DNA from: Paracoccus amoyensis | GTDB taxonomy: Bacteria > Pseudomonadota > Alphaproteobacteria > Rhodobacterales > Rhodobacteraceae | Length of the DNA stretch: 64,000 bases | Assembly (NCBI RefSeq): GCF_014490725.1 | Contig: NZ_JACOQL010000001.1 | Coordinates: 868,001-932,000, forward strand | Reading direction: 5' to 3' | In this document: positions 55,816-64,000 of the stretch, piece by piece | Layout: the number at the start of each line of letters is the position of its first letter | Position numbering within the stretch: position 1 is the first letter of the stretch | Notes under the pieces: generated by a model | What the model was told of the DNA's origin: nothing | Seen by the model: the letters and a program-made list of their open reading frames with translations, nothing else | The model's database searches: none | Program-made: the position numbers and the translations under genes

Positions 55816-56032
55816 CGAACTCGTGCTTCGCATTGTTGCCGACAGACCGGGGATTGCGTTCAGCACGCTTGCCGGCGAGGTCATGGAGCAGGTCCCTGTC
55901 CGGACCACGCACCTGAACAAGATCGCAGCGACAAACCGAAAGGCCGGGTTGCTGCGGTTCGACCTTGCGAATGGCAAGCGAACCCCGAGCCCCGATACAA
56001 AGTTCTGGGCCGGCGAGCTGCCGGCAAATTAG
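55816..56032 (+). pseudogene. C-terminal fragment, possibly three-Cys-motif partner TcmP
   Basis: A frame entered at about 55820 encodes LRIVADRPGIAFSTLAGEVM and ends FWAGELPAN. DUF5131 genes often stand beside tcmP genes, and this end resembles my memory of TcmP C termini. No start or body of the gene is present, so the middle of the pair appears deleted. Confidence 0.35.
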
Positions 56033-56071
56033 GCGCGCCCGCCGCGAAGGCCACGAGCAGTGGCGTGCACA

Positions 56072-57234
56072 TCACCGACGCGCAACATCCACTTTTGGCA
56101 AGCTGGCGCCGTCTTTTTCGACCAAGGCCGCGAGTCGAGCGAGCGCTTCGGCCACGATGCGGCCCTGATGGTGGATGCTCTGGATGATCTCAGCTGGCGA
56201 CCGGTCGTCAAACTTTGCAACGGTGCTTGGATTGACCGCCTTGAGGTCGAAGACAGCAGCGTCAATGGCCGCTGCCTGAGCCTCAAGTTCTCGCGCCGCC
56301 TTGTCCTTTTCGCTGATTTCTCCGATCAGCGCAGCCACCTCGGCATCTGAAGTCTTCAGCTTCTTCAGGCGCTTGAGCTTCTCCTTGAGGTCGATCACCT
56401 CGGCCTTGGTTTCGGCTGCCTGCGCCAGGATGGGCTGCATTTCTTCGCGGGCCTTCGCGCGACGCGCGGCGAAGTCGATCGTCCAAGAGTAACGGCTGTC
56501 GGCCTCTGTCTTGCCGCGGAGTGGCAGCAGCCGGGCATAAGACGGGAACGGCCTCCCGGCGTTTTCTTCCTGTTCAAGCCAATCGGCGGTCAGGTTGGCG
56601 GGCAGCGCGCTGTCGGCAAGCGGCTTCCCATCCTTGTCGAAACCGAAATGCGCCAGCGTGAGCGGGGTCTTCTTGCCGACTTTCACATGGCTTAGGTCGT
56701 AGTACCAGATCCGCTCGGTTTTCTTGCCTTTGGTGAAGAACAACAAGTTGGTCTTCACGCCTGCGCCGGCGGTCGAGAAGACCCCTCCCGGCAGGCTCAC
56801 GATTGCCCAAAGGTCGCATTCGTCGACCAGCTTGCGCTTCGTCTCAACGAAGGAACTTTCGTTGGTCCGGAACAGCATGCCTTCGTCGAGAACGATGGCG
56901 CAGGTCCCTTTCGGGGCAAGCTCGGCAAGGATGTCCTGGACGAACAGCACCTGCGTTGAGCTGGTCTCGAAGGCGAAGTTCTTCTGTGCGTCCTTGCCTT
57001 CCTTTCCGCCGAACGGCGGGTTGGTCAGGATGACGTCGAACTGCTTCGGCGCCTTTCCTGCGCATCCAGAAGGCGCAGGAAGAGGATCCATGTCAGCTCG
57101 GGCACATACTGCAGGGCGCTGGCGCAGTTCGACCGGCGCATGATGTCACAGATGCCCTTGACGAAGGCGCCCAGCGACTGCGTGGAGGCGATAGATTTCG
57201 GTTTCTTTTCTTTCTTGGGGCGGGCCATGGTCAC
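56072..57234 (-). pseudogene. hsdM: Type I restriction modification subunit HsdM, with internal deletion
   Basis: N-terminal piece (57234 down to about 57049): ASTQSLGAFVKGICDIMRR and TWILFLRLLDAQE. C-terminal piece (about 57070 down to 56072): FDVILTNPPFGGKEG (the N6-adenine MTase NPPF motif), AELAPKGTCAIVLDEGM, then the coiled-coil tail. They are in different frames and the SAM-binding segment in between is missing. HsdM is usually about 500 residues; about 150 or more are lost. The methylase cannot be functional as it stands. Confidence 0.85.
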
Positions 57235-57605
57235 ATCTCGAAAGCCGCCGACAGGATCTTCTGCGGCAGCAAGTTGATTTCTGCAAGCCGGGCTTCCAGG
57301 GCCCGCTTCAGTGGTTTCAGTTCCTTGAGCGCCGCGGATGCGCGTTGCTGGTCGGCAAAGCTTGGGAGGGCGATCTCGCCTTCTGCGAGGCGGTTGAACA
57401 GCATGCGTTCACGCACCGCGCCGCGCGCCAGTGACTGGATACAGTTCGCCCCCAGCGGCGAGCGCAGCCAGTAGTAGAACCAGCGGCTGTCCACCACGCC
57501 TGGCTTTCCCCGCAGCACGACATAGTCCGGGCTGGTGATGCCGGGCGTATCGTCCTCGTCCACCATTGCAATGGAGCCGATCAGGATGCGCATGGGGTTG
57601 TAGAA
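57231..57605 (-). pseudogene. hsdS: Type I restriction specificity subunit HsdS, C-terminal fragment
   Basis: Reads FYNPMRILIGSIAMVDEDD, then SRWFYYWLRSPLGANCIQSL and a coiled-coil end. This is the second target-recognition domain's end and the last conserved repeat of HsdS. The first two thirds are gone; at about 57605 the DNA passes into hsdR. Confidence 0.75.
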
Positions 57606-58872
57606 CACCGTACTGCGCCTTGGGCAGGTCGTCCTCGGTCAGCGGTAAGCCCGTCTTGATGTCCCGGACGCCCGCCTTGAGGATTTCCTCTCGGGTGAAG
57701 ACCATGTTGTCGATGCTGGCCTTGCGCTTAACAATCTCGCAGGCCGCCAGATAGCCGTCCTCCTGCGCCTCGATGAGGGTGTACTCGTAGACCGGTTCGC
57801 CGAAGTACTTTCTGTTGTTGGCAGTGATCTCCTGGTCCTCGGCGCTGGCCTGCTTCGATTCCTCGAGCTTCCGCGGCGTCGCGGTCAGGCCGATGTGGAT
57901 TGCGTTCGGGTTGCGGCGAAGCACCTCGGACCACCGGCCCCAAGCAGAGCGGTGGCACTCGTCGATGATGATGACGCTGAACGCGTCCTCACCATAGTGC
58001 TCGGATAGGAAGCTGGCGAACCCGTCGTCGTCGTCCAGACCGAGCGTCTGGTAGGTGGCAATATGGATCCGTGCATTCTGCGCGGCGTTGCCGCCTCGCT
58101 CCGTCTTCACGATGCGGGCGTTGTCACCGAAGGCCGCCTTGAGCTTGTTGTAGGCCTGCTCGCGAAGTTCATCCCGGTCACACAGGAAGAGCGCTGGCTT
58201 GGGGAGCTGGCCGGCCTGCGACAGCCGCCAAAGCAGGTTCGTGGCGATAATCGTCTTGCCTGCGCCTGTGGCGAGCGTCAGCAACACCCGGGGCGCCGTG
58301 CCAGCCTGGCGGTCCAGAATGATCTTCTCGAAGGCGGCGCGGATTGCTGCATCCTGATAGTAGCGGCTTTGAGCCCATGCGGGGCTGTCCGCCTGGAACA
58401 GCATGGCTGCATCGGGGGCGTGGAGGTCTATCCCGCTGTCCTTGGCATACCGTGCCGTCAGGTCGGGGTGCGTGGGGAAATCGGGAAACTGAAATGGCCC
58501 AGCCTGCAGGCTTGTGAAGCAGTCGTACTCCCCATAGCGGTAGCCATTGGTCGAGAAGACGTACTTGACCTCGTATCGTTCGCAGTCGGCGTACGCCTTG
58601 GCTTGCTGCATGCCCTTGAGCGGGTCGTCGCTCTCCTTCTTGGCCTCGAGCACGGCGATCGGCATCGACTTGGGCATTCCGTCGAGCTGCACACAGAGCA
58701 GATAGTCCGTGCGACCGGGGCCCTTCCGCCTGCGCCCCTTTGGACCTGTGGGCTCCACCGGCGGCGGCGTCAGAACGGTTTCGAGCGTAACCTGGTCCCG
58801 GCTTACATAGCCTTTTGCCCGAAGAACTGGGTCGATGAGGTGATAGCGTGTGTCGGCTTCATTCATGCTCAC
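57606..58872 (-). pseudogene. hsdR: Type I restriction endonuclease HsdR, N-terminal half only
   Basis: About 420 residues: PD-(E/D)xK nuclease (RTDYLLC...AVLEAKKE), Walker A LATGAGKTIIATNLL, IIDECHRSAWGRWSEVL, GLTATPR, then LPKAQY where HsdR sequence ends and HsdS begins. The second RecA lobe and the HsdM-contact domain are missing. Start is GTG 58872 or ATG 58866 with GGGAGG upstream. It cannot cut DNA normally. Confidence 0.85.
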
Positions 58873-58968
58873 GGTCACCCTCCCGCCCAGCTGGAAAATA
58901 TTATCGGAGAACGGAAGCATGAATCGGGCCGGCATCCAGTGCCGATAATGCCCAGAAGCGACAAACCA

Positions 58969-59195
58969 CTATGCATTGACTGACCATATCCGTTGCGCTC
59001 TATCGACCAGATCAGCCTGACGTACGGTCAGCAGGTCCTTCGTCCAATGATCAGCCGACAGGATTGGCTTCGTGGTGTCGAAGGATACCCGGTTGTTCCG
59101 CTCTGCGTAGATCTTCTTCTTGCGGTCGAATGGGAAATACTGCGCCTTGTAATTCTTGATGCCAGCAAGCAGCGCAAGATTGCCAAGGCGGTGCA
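58969..59195 (-). pseudogene. DUF1524 (GmrSD-like HNH nuclease) C-terminal fragment
   Basis: Encodes HRLGNLALLAGIKNYKAQYF (the H..GNL.L motif) and DLLTVRQADLVDRAQRIW. This is the end of DUF1524/GmrSD nuclease modules. It is joined in frame to a serine recombinase piece upstream (59195). Lies just before hsdR on the same strand, so the nuclease gene may once have been part of the restriction operon. Confidence 0.6.
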
Positions 59196-59424
59196 GCCAT
59201 GCCGCTGCTCCGATGCTGCCAGACAGCATCTCGCGCGCGAGCCCTCCGAGGCCGTCCATCCGGAGCCGGAAGTTGAGCCCGTTCGTGCCGATATCGACGC
59301 GCTCGACCAGCAACGTGAGTATGCGCGCCTGCTCGGCGGGGAAGAGTTCGTCCCACGCCGCCCATCCACATCCCCTTCTTGCGGCTGGCGGCAACCTTGT
59401 CGCGGATGGCCGGGCGAGATGGCG
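59195..59424 (-). pseudogene. Serine recombinase fragments
   Basis: Upstream piece RPAIRDKVAASRKKGMWMGG (middle of the recombinase domain), then an out-of-frame jump near 59357 to the C-terminal coiled region (AWDELFPAEQARILTLLVERV, quoted in part). The N-terminal catalytic Ser domain is absent. The upstream end overlaps the phage tail gene start on the other strand. Confidence 0.6.
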
Positions 59425-60276
59425 GTGTTCCGCAGCCCCTCGACCGATGGCTTCGAGTTGCTGACCACGTTCGGCAGCCGTGCCCGGATGGGGATGCTGG
59501 TCTCGGAATTCTACGCGGGCCCCACCTCGCGCTTCGATCTCGGCAATGCGCTTGTCGTCGATCTGCTGACCGGCACTCTCGAAAGCGTCACGGACCTGCC
59601 CCTCTTCGGCGGGGCGAACGCGCTCGCCATCGAGAGCGCGCCCGGCGTGTGGGAGATCGTGCAGGCGGGCGCGGCGGAGCTGCTGGCGCCCGGCCGCTAT
59701 AGACTGACGCGGCTCCTGCGCGGTCAGCGCGGCACCGAGGGCGCCATGGGCAACCCGGCGCCCGCCGGCGCGCGGATCGTGTTTCTGGACACCGCGCTTG
59801 CGTCACTGCCCATCGCCGAGGCCGATCTCGGAATCCCGTGGAACTGGCGCATCGGTCCGGCCAGCCGCCCGGTCAGCGACGAGACCTACGTGGCGCAGGC
59901 CTTCACGCCTGCAGGCGTGGGACTGCGGCCGTTCTCGGTCGCCCATGTCGAGCAGCCGTGGCGCAAGCCGCGCACGCCCGGCGATCTGACCATCCGCTGG
60001 ACGCGCCGGTCCCGAGCGCTCGCGGCCGACAACTGGGGCGGGCTGGAGGTGCCGCTGGCCGAGGAACTGGAGGCCTACGAGGTGGAGATCCTCGATGGCG
60101 CCACTGTGAAGCGGGTGCTGAGCGTGAACACCGCCAGCGCCGTCTACACCGCCGCCCAGCAGACCGCCGACTGGGGCGCGCCGCTCGGGCCCGGCGACAC
60201 GCTCGACATCCGCATCTACCAGCTCTCCGCCCTCGTCGGGCGGGGCGCGCCGAAATCCGTCACGCTCACGTTCTGA
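59407..60276 (+). pseudogene. Phage/GTA host-specificity (tail tip) protein, C-terminal part
   Basis: About 290 residues of the large baseplate protein found in Rhodobacterales prophages and gene transfer agents: WPGEMAVFRS, ANALAIESAPGVWEIVQAG, RYRLTRLLRGQRGTEGAM and GDLTIRWTRRSRALAADNW. The full-length protein exceeds 1000 residues; the front is missing. The frame is open upstream to 58993, but that part is antisense to the nuclease fragment. Confidence 0.8.
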
Positions 60277-60286
60277 AGGCCATCCC

Positions 60287-61363
60287 ATGTCCGACGCCAC
60301 GACCCATCTCCTGCTGCCCTACATCCTCGCGGCGCAGGCCCAGAAGCATGTCACCCACAACGAGGCGCTGCGGATCCTCGACGGGCTCGTCCAGCTTTCC
60401 GTCCTCGACCGGGATCTGACAGCGCCGCCCGCCAGCCCCGCTGACGGTGACCGCTACATCGTCAGCTCGGGCGCGACGGGCGACTGGGCGGGCTGGGACC
60501 TGAACGTCGCGCTCTGGACCGATGGCGCCTGGCTGCGCCTTCCACCACGGACCGGCTGGCGGGCGTGGGTCGAGGACGAGGGGCTGCTGCTGGTCTACGA
60601 CGGCGCGGGCTGGGTCGGTACCACGCCCAGCGAGTTGCAGAATATGGCGCTGCTCGGGGTCGGCACGGCGGCGGATGCGTCTAACCCGTTCTCGGCCAAG
60701 CTGAACGCCGCGCTCTGGACCGCCAAGACGGTGGCCGAAGGCGGCACTGGCGACCTGTTCTACACCATGAACAAGGAGGCTGCGGGCGACGACCTCGGCC
60801 TGACGCTGCAGACCGGTTTCGTGACCAAGGCGCTGGTGGGGCTGTTCGGCTCCGACAGGTTTCGGCTCGCGGTCTCGGTCGACGGCAGCACCTTCTTCGA
60901 CGGGCTCAGCGTCGACAACGCCACCGGCATCGTCGACCAGCCTCGGCTGCCCCGCTTCAAGGCGTACACGAACTACGACAACTATGTCGGCGTCGGCACC
61001 TGGACGAAGATCGGCCTCAACAACACAGACTATAACGATCAGGGCGCGTTCGACGCCGCGAACAATCACTTCGTGGCCCCGGTGGACGGCACCTACCTCT
61101 TCGGCGCCACGCTCATGTACAAGGTCAACGCCAGCACGACTGCCCGCATGCGGGGGCGGCTCGTCCTGAACGGCACGACAGAAATCCGCGGCTCCCTCGG
61201 CGAAATCTCCGCCACCCACGTCTCGCTCGCCACCGCGATCTGGCTGCAGACCATGGTGCCGCTCACCGCGGGCGATACCGTCGAGCTGCAGGGGTATTTC
61301 CGGGTCGCGGACGGGTATTTCGCCGCCGACCACACGTCCTTCTGGGGCACGAAAATCGGCTAA
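60287..61363 (+). CDS. Phage DUF2793 protein with C1q-like C-terminal domain
   Basis: 358 residues. N-terminal DUF2793 (LLLPYILAAQAQKHVTHNEA, DGDRYIVSSGATGDWAG), a coil-like middle and, from about residue 225, a C1q/TNF-like fold (FVAPVDGTYLFGATLMYKV, GDTVELQGYF). Such tips often bind the host surface. GAAGG site eight bases before ATG. It follows the host-specificity protein, as usual in these tail modules. Confidence 0.82.
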   Translation: MSDATTHLLLPYILAAQAQKHVTHNEALRILDGLVQLSVLDRDLTAPPASPADGDRYIVSSGATGDWAGWDLNVALWTDGAWLRLPPRTGWRAWVEDEGLLLVYDGAGWVGTTPSELQNMALLGVGTAADASNPFSAKLNAALWTAKTVAEGGTGDLFYTMNKEAAGDDLGLTLQTGFVTKALVGLFGSDRFRLAVSVDGSTFFDGLSVDNATGIVDQPRLPRFKAYTNYDNYVGVGTWTKIGLNNTDYNDQGAFDAANNHFVAPVDGTYLFGATLMYKVNASTTARMRGRLVLNGTTEIRGSLGEISATHVSLATAIWLQTMVPLTAGDTVELQGYFRVADGYFAADHTSFWGTKIG

Positions 61364-61375
61364 GGGAGGCGCGCC

Positions 61376-61666
61376 ATGGCACCCCAAAGACCCGAGGACG
61401 GATTCGTCCGCATGCCGGAGCACGAGTTCGAGGCGATCTTGGCGCGCGCCGCCGAAGTAGGTGCGAAGCGTGCGTTGGCAGATGTCGGGCTGGAAGGCGA
61501 TGAGGCTGCGCTCGACATCCGCGACCTGCGCTCGTTGGTGGACTGCATCCGGATCGTGCGCCGCACGGCGATACAGACAGCCGTCCGCATGATCACCACC
61601 GGGGTCATGCTGGCGCTGCTCGCCGGCATCGCCATCAAGCTGAAGATCTTTGGAGGCAGCCCGTAG
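61376..61666 (+). CDS. DUF6127-like phage protein with one membrane helix
   Basis: 96 residues. Soluble N terminus (FVRMPEHEFEAILARAAEVG) and a C-terminal helix (MITTGVMLALLAGIAIKL). Often sits before the lysis enzyme, so a holin-like role is conceivable. I do not claim it. Confidence 0.65.
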   Translation: MAPQRPEDGFVRMPEHEFEAILARAAEVGAKRALADVGLEGDEAALDIRDLRSLVDCIRIVRRTAIQTAVRMITTGVMLALLAGIAIKLKIFGGSP

Positions 61667-61698
61667 CCGCTCACCATTCCATTCATCGGCCCGCAATG

Positions 61699-61727
61699 AC
61701 CCGCTCTCGAGGCGGGTTTTTCGTTTT
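61699..61727 (+). terminator. Terminator before the lysis gene
   Basis: ACCCGC-TCTCGAG-GCGGGT followed by TTTTTCGTTTT. A six-base stem and T run. Confidence 0.7.
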
Positions 61728-61738
61728 CGGAGGACCCC

Positions 61739-62010
61739 ATGACGAATACCTTCCACAGCCACTGGCGCGACGTGCCCGAGGGCACCTGGCGCTGGCCGAA
61801 TTTCAGCCCGGCCGAGATCGCCTGCCGGGGCACCGGCAAGCTGCTCATCAACGAACCCGCGCTCGACAAGCTGCAGGCGCTGCGCGACCGGCTCGGCAAG
61901 CCGCTGATCGTCCGCTCCGCCTATCGCAGCCCCGAGCACAATCGCACCGTGGGCGGCGCGACCCGCTCCAAGCACCTCGACGGCGCCGCCTTCGATATCG
62001 CCATGCCGAG
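61739..62010 (+). pseudogene. Peptidase M15-type endolysin, N-terminal part
   Basis: Starts TNTFHSHWRDVPEGTWRWPN, then FSPAEIACRGTGKLLI, VRSAYRSPEHNRTVGG and SKHLDGAAFDIAM, the metal site (HxxxxxxD) of M15 D,D-/L,D-peptidases. The last His (usually WxHxD) is missing because family sequence ends near 62007; the frame continues to 62119 in unrelated DNA. Confidence 0.78.
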
Positions 62011-62325
62011 TTCGCGTCTTGCCAGCACGCACCGTTCGCGCTCCACTTTGATTCGATCTGTAGTGAAAGTCCCATTCCAAGGGGCCTGGAAAACTTGGCA
62101 GGCTGCGTGCTCGCAGTGATCGACACTACCTGCTACGCACGCACTGATCCGATCATAGCGAAAATAACCGACGAACTCATTTCTGCCGGAGCGCCTGTGG
62201 TCCTCATACGCAGCCATGGTAAGCTTGATACTCTTGGGATGGAGATTGGTCAGCTGGGTTCCGTGGTAATCTGTACGCCTCCCCAAGGGCCTGGTGTTCA
62301 ACTCGCTCAGGCGCTTATCACAATC
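62010..62325 (+). pseudogene. Fragment resembling a PLP-dependent enzyme
   Basis: The plus frame encodes VLAVIDTTCYARTDPIIAKI, then PVVLIRSHGKLDTLGMEIGQ. An Asp before DTTCY and a Lys in SHGKLD about 30 residues later fit the pyridine-N Asp and Schiff-base Lys of fold-type I PLP enzymes. Both ends are cut. I do not assign a specific enzyme. Confidence 0.35.
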
Positions 62326-62933
62326 ATACCAGAACCGCTGAACCCGCCCGCATCTTCAAACTGCACCTCCGCCGAGGCTTCTGCAGAAGTTTGAGACGAA
62401 AGCTGCGTGTTGTCAGGCTCCCAAAAAATCTCGAAAATTTCAGCATCTCCGGCATCCGCCTTCTCCTGCGTGCAATAGCCAGTGCCGTTGGTCTGGTGGA
62501 CGCCGAAGGCGTAACGGGCGTTTTCACCGGAAAAGCCTCGGAAGAAGAGAAGTTCGGCTCTGTCGGCCGGCGCATGGATGTTGGCGAAACGCGAGAACGG
62601 GATCGCCTGCGCCCGATGCGTGCAGGCATTCCAAGCCGTGTCGCCAATCGTTGTGATCGCTGCGTCGATTGGATGCCTGTCCATTGTCCACGCCTCTCGA
62701 TGTTCGAAGACATCATCAGCACCGTGGAGGCGGTAGTGCATGGGTTGGACACAAGCCACATGCTGGCAAGTGACTAGAAGGCGGCTGGCCTTACGGCTGA
62801 CATAGGAACCAGTGCCGACGAGTCGCACCGCCCGATCTGTTTCCGTGCCGAGCGGCGTAACGAAGGGCCGGGTATGGGCGAGCATGGCCTCGGTCACCTC
62901 TTCGCAGATTTTTCGCCATTCAGTTGGAACCAT
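62307..62933 (-). CDS. Trypsin-like serine protease, possibly truncated
   Basis: 208 residues. The triad can be read: His in LLVTCQHVACV, Asp in RHPIDAAIT, Ser in DAGGFSGSGM (GxSGS). No signal peptide, so probably cytoplasmic. Trypsin-like proteases usually continue about 40 residues past the Ser; here the frame ends seven residues after it, so the C terminus may be lost at the junction. It lies downstream of the partial protein at 63021-64000 on the same strand. Proteases like this accompany NTPases in bacterial conflict systems. Confidence 0.7.
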   Translation of the reverse strand: MVPTEWRKICEEVTEAMLAHTRPFVTPLGTETDRAVRLVGTGSYVSRKASRLLVTCQHVACVQPMHYRLHGADDVFEHREAWTMDRHPIDAAITTIGDTAWNACTHRAQAIPFSRFANIHAPADRAELLFFRGFSGENARYAFGVHQTNGTGYCTQEKADAGDAEIFEIFWEPDNTQLSSQTSAEASAEVQFEDAGGFSGSGMIVISA

Positions 62934-63020
62934 AGGACGTCACACCCCCAATTGCCTCGCGATCCCTCAAAATGCGGCCACTCCCAATAGGGAGCGACCG
63001 CTACTCTTCTAGCGTGACTA

Positions 63021-64000
63021 TTATTCCTCATCATCCAACGAAGCGGCTGTTTCCAGTGGATCGATAATGATGGCATTCCAAAGCGCTACAACTTGACGCT
63101 CGACCTTCTTCAATACTGCGAGGGCATTATCATCTGTTTCGAAGTGATCCTGAAAAATATCAGATATATCAACACGATATCCAGAACCAGCTCCGTATCT
63201 CTCTTCACATTTCTCCCACAATTCAGTGGCATTGCTGAGATGCGGGCTGAATAGTGATCGCCCAGCAAGCGCGACGCGAGAGAAAAACTCCTTACGCCAT
63301 TCTTCTACGTCATCCTTCAAACCTTCTAGAAATTGCGCTACATCAGAGAGATGAGAAAAGTCGTCTTTCAATCCTTCGATAGCCTCATCAATACGGACGA
63401 AAATATCTCGTGTCCTAAAGTTGAGATCGACACGAATGCCTTGGCCGAGAATGTGAGCAACCGGGAAATTTTCCCAGTTTCCCTTTCGATTGACAGAAGC
63501 TGCAATGGAGCTTTGGTGCGCCTTCTTCGATTCAGCGACCAAGTTGAGATGTGCCGGCCGCACTACCGTGGGCAACTCGCGAAACCGCTCTGCCGATTTG
63601 GCAATCGTGTCGGCTATCGTCCGGCGCGCCTCCCGCGTCTTGGCCACATCCGCGTTGGCTACGAGATCTTCGGCTGATGAAATATGCCTAAAAATCCTTT
63701 CCACCTTCGCTTGGCGGATCGCGTCGATACGCGACGTTAGCCAGTGCCAGACATCTTCGGGTTCGTCTGATCCAACCTGAAAGAAATTGATCGGAATTGC
63801 AGGGAAACCATCGGTCGCGAATTGCTGAGAAATCTGCGCCTCGCGAACAGCGTAACCCTCTTCCGCCGATCCGGGCGTACTGCCAGAGTCATCGACGATT
63901 TTTAGAGCTTCGTCCTCGCGCGGAAGCACAAGCAAGCACAATCGCTCAGCAGACAGAGCGTCAGACCCCGAATCCAAGGTTTCGCGCATAATAGACAGCG
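63021..64000 (-). CDS. Large protein, C-terminal part, unrecognised; continues past right edge
   Basis: At least 325 residues; the frame is open to the last base, so the start lies outside. Contains CLLVLPREDEALKIVDDSG, EEGYAVREAQISQQFA, DVWHWLTSRIDAIRQAK, then a mostly helical part (RIDEAIEGLKDDFSH, FLEGLKDDVEEWRKEF) and an acidic end (ASLDDEE). The first part looks like the end of an NTPase domain followed by a coiled or helical middle, reminiscent of dynamin- or STAND-like large proteins, but no P-loop is in view. Together with the protease downstream it may be an effector/sensor pair. Confidence 0.5.
   Translation of the reverse strand, partial: LSIMRETLDSGSDALSAERLCLLVLPREDEALKIVDDSGSTPGSAEEGYAVREAQISQQFATDGFPAIPINFFQVGSDEPEDVWHWLTSRIDAIRQAKVERIFRHISSAEDLVANADVAKTREARRTIADTIAKSAERFRELPTVVRPAHLNLVAESKKAHQSSIAASVNRKGNWENFPVAHILGQGIRVDLNFRTRDIFVRIDEAIEGLKDDFSHLSDVAQFLEGLKDDVEEWRKEFFSRVALAGRSLFSPHLSNATELWEKCEERYGAGSGYRVDISDIFQDHFETDDNALAVLKKVERQVVALWNAIIIDPLETAASLDDEE

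Noticed and set aside
55816-56032. Separate intact gene after DUF5131
   Set aside because: No start or ribosome site; the frame begins inside the DUF5131 join and looks like a C-terminal scrap.
60266-62080. 604-codon antisense frame over the phage genes
   Set aside because: Antisense of three recognisable phage genes; no motif of its own.
1-64000. CRISPR arrays, rRNA genes and origins
   Set aside because: No regularly spaced repeats, no rRNA stretches and no DnaA-box cluster were seen by eye.

Overview
The window is a piece of a GC-rich alphaproteobacterial chromosome, most probably Rhodobacterales and Paracoccus-like. The lipid A block fabZ-lpxA-lpxI-lpxB with LpxI in place of LpxH, the ahcY-metK pair, a trgB-cysK pair and the Rhodobacter-type heme (hmu) locus all point that way. 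Both strands are densely coded. Many long antisense reading frames are shadows caused by the high GC content.

Left edge (1-1.7 kb): gene debris, namely a broken DUF3489 gene, a truncated small conserved protein and the 3' end of an ABC exporter, followed by a MarR-type regulator. 1.7-14.4 kb is a large iron/heme acquisition region. A divergent pair, hmuS on the minus strand and the outer-membrane receptor hmuR on the plus strand, shares an operator-like region. hmuS is followed by hmuT-hmuU-hmuV, a ChaN-type protein, an IsdG-like monooxygenase and a glyoxalase-fold protein. A second run holds an exported protein, exbB, two exbD paralogues and tonB, and a second TonB-dependent receptor lies beyond it. 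One exbD keeps the proton-carrying Asp and the other has Asn there.

14.4-15.2 kb: remnants of an IS256-type transposase and of a tyrosine integrase. 15.7-24.1 kb is a nutrient module: a complete dppABCDF-type dipeptide ABC transporter (dppA carries a one-base frameshift), a DavA-like amidase, a DavB-like lysine 2-monooxygenase and a RidA-type deaminase. Together they suggest import of peptides or amino acids and conversion of lysine to 5-aminovalerate. 24-27.3 kb is lipid A synthesis. 27.4-34.8 kb is a MoxR/DUF58/BatA-like/DUF4159 membrane cluster with a divergent DUF1285 gene. The DUF1285 gene is followed by a hydroxypyruvate-isomerase-like protein that has lost two catalytic glutamates, and by a 24-residue membrane peptide.

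35.9-54.9 kb is mostly core genome: typA, a TetR regulator, ahcY-metK, an aldo/keto reductase, small membrane proteins, a COQ10/START protein, a zinc metallopeptidase, dsbB, gyrA, an AI-2E/PerM-type protein, a large MscS channel, cysK, a TrgB-like Nudix protein and a DUF2059 protein. A tRNA-Ser(CGA) at 54.97 kb marks the edge of the core.

Right of the tRNA (55.4-64 kb) is an accessory patchwork: pieces of DUF5131/TcmP-like genes, a type I restriction system (hsdM, hsdS, hsdR all truncated), a DUF1524 nuclease tail, a serine recombinase, phage tail and lysis genes, a PLP-enzyme-like scrap, a trypsin-like protease and an unrecognised partial protein. Many of these are joined at abrupt junctions inside genes. 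This is either an island in advanced decay or a chimeric assembly, and it is the part of the window that most needs checking.
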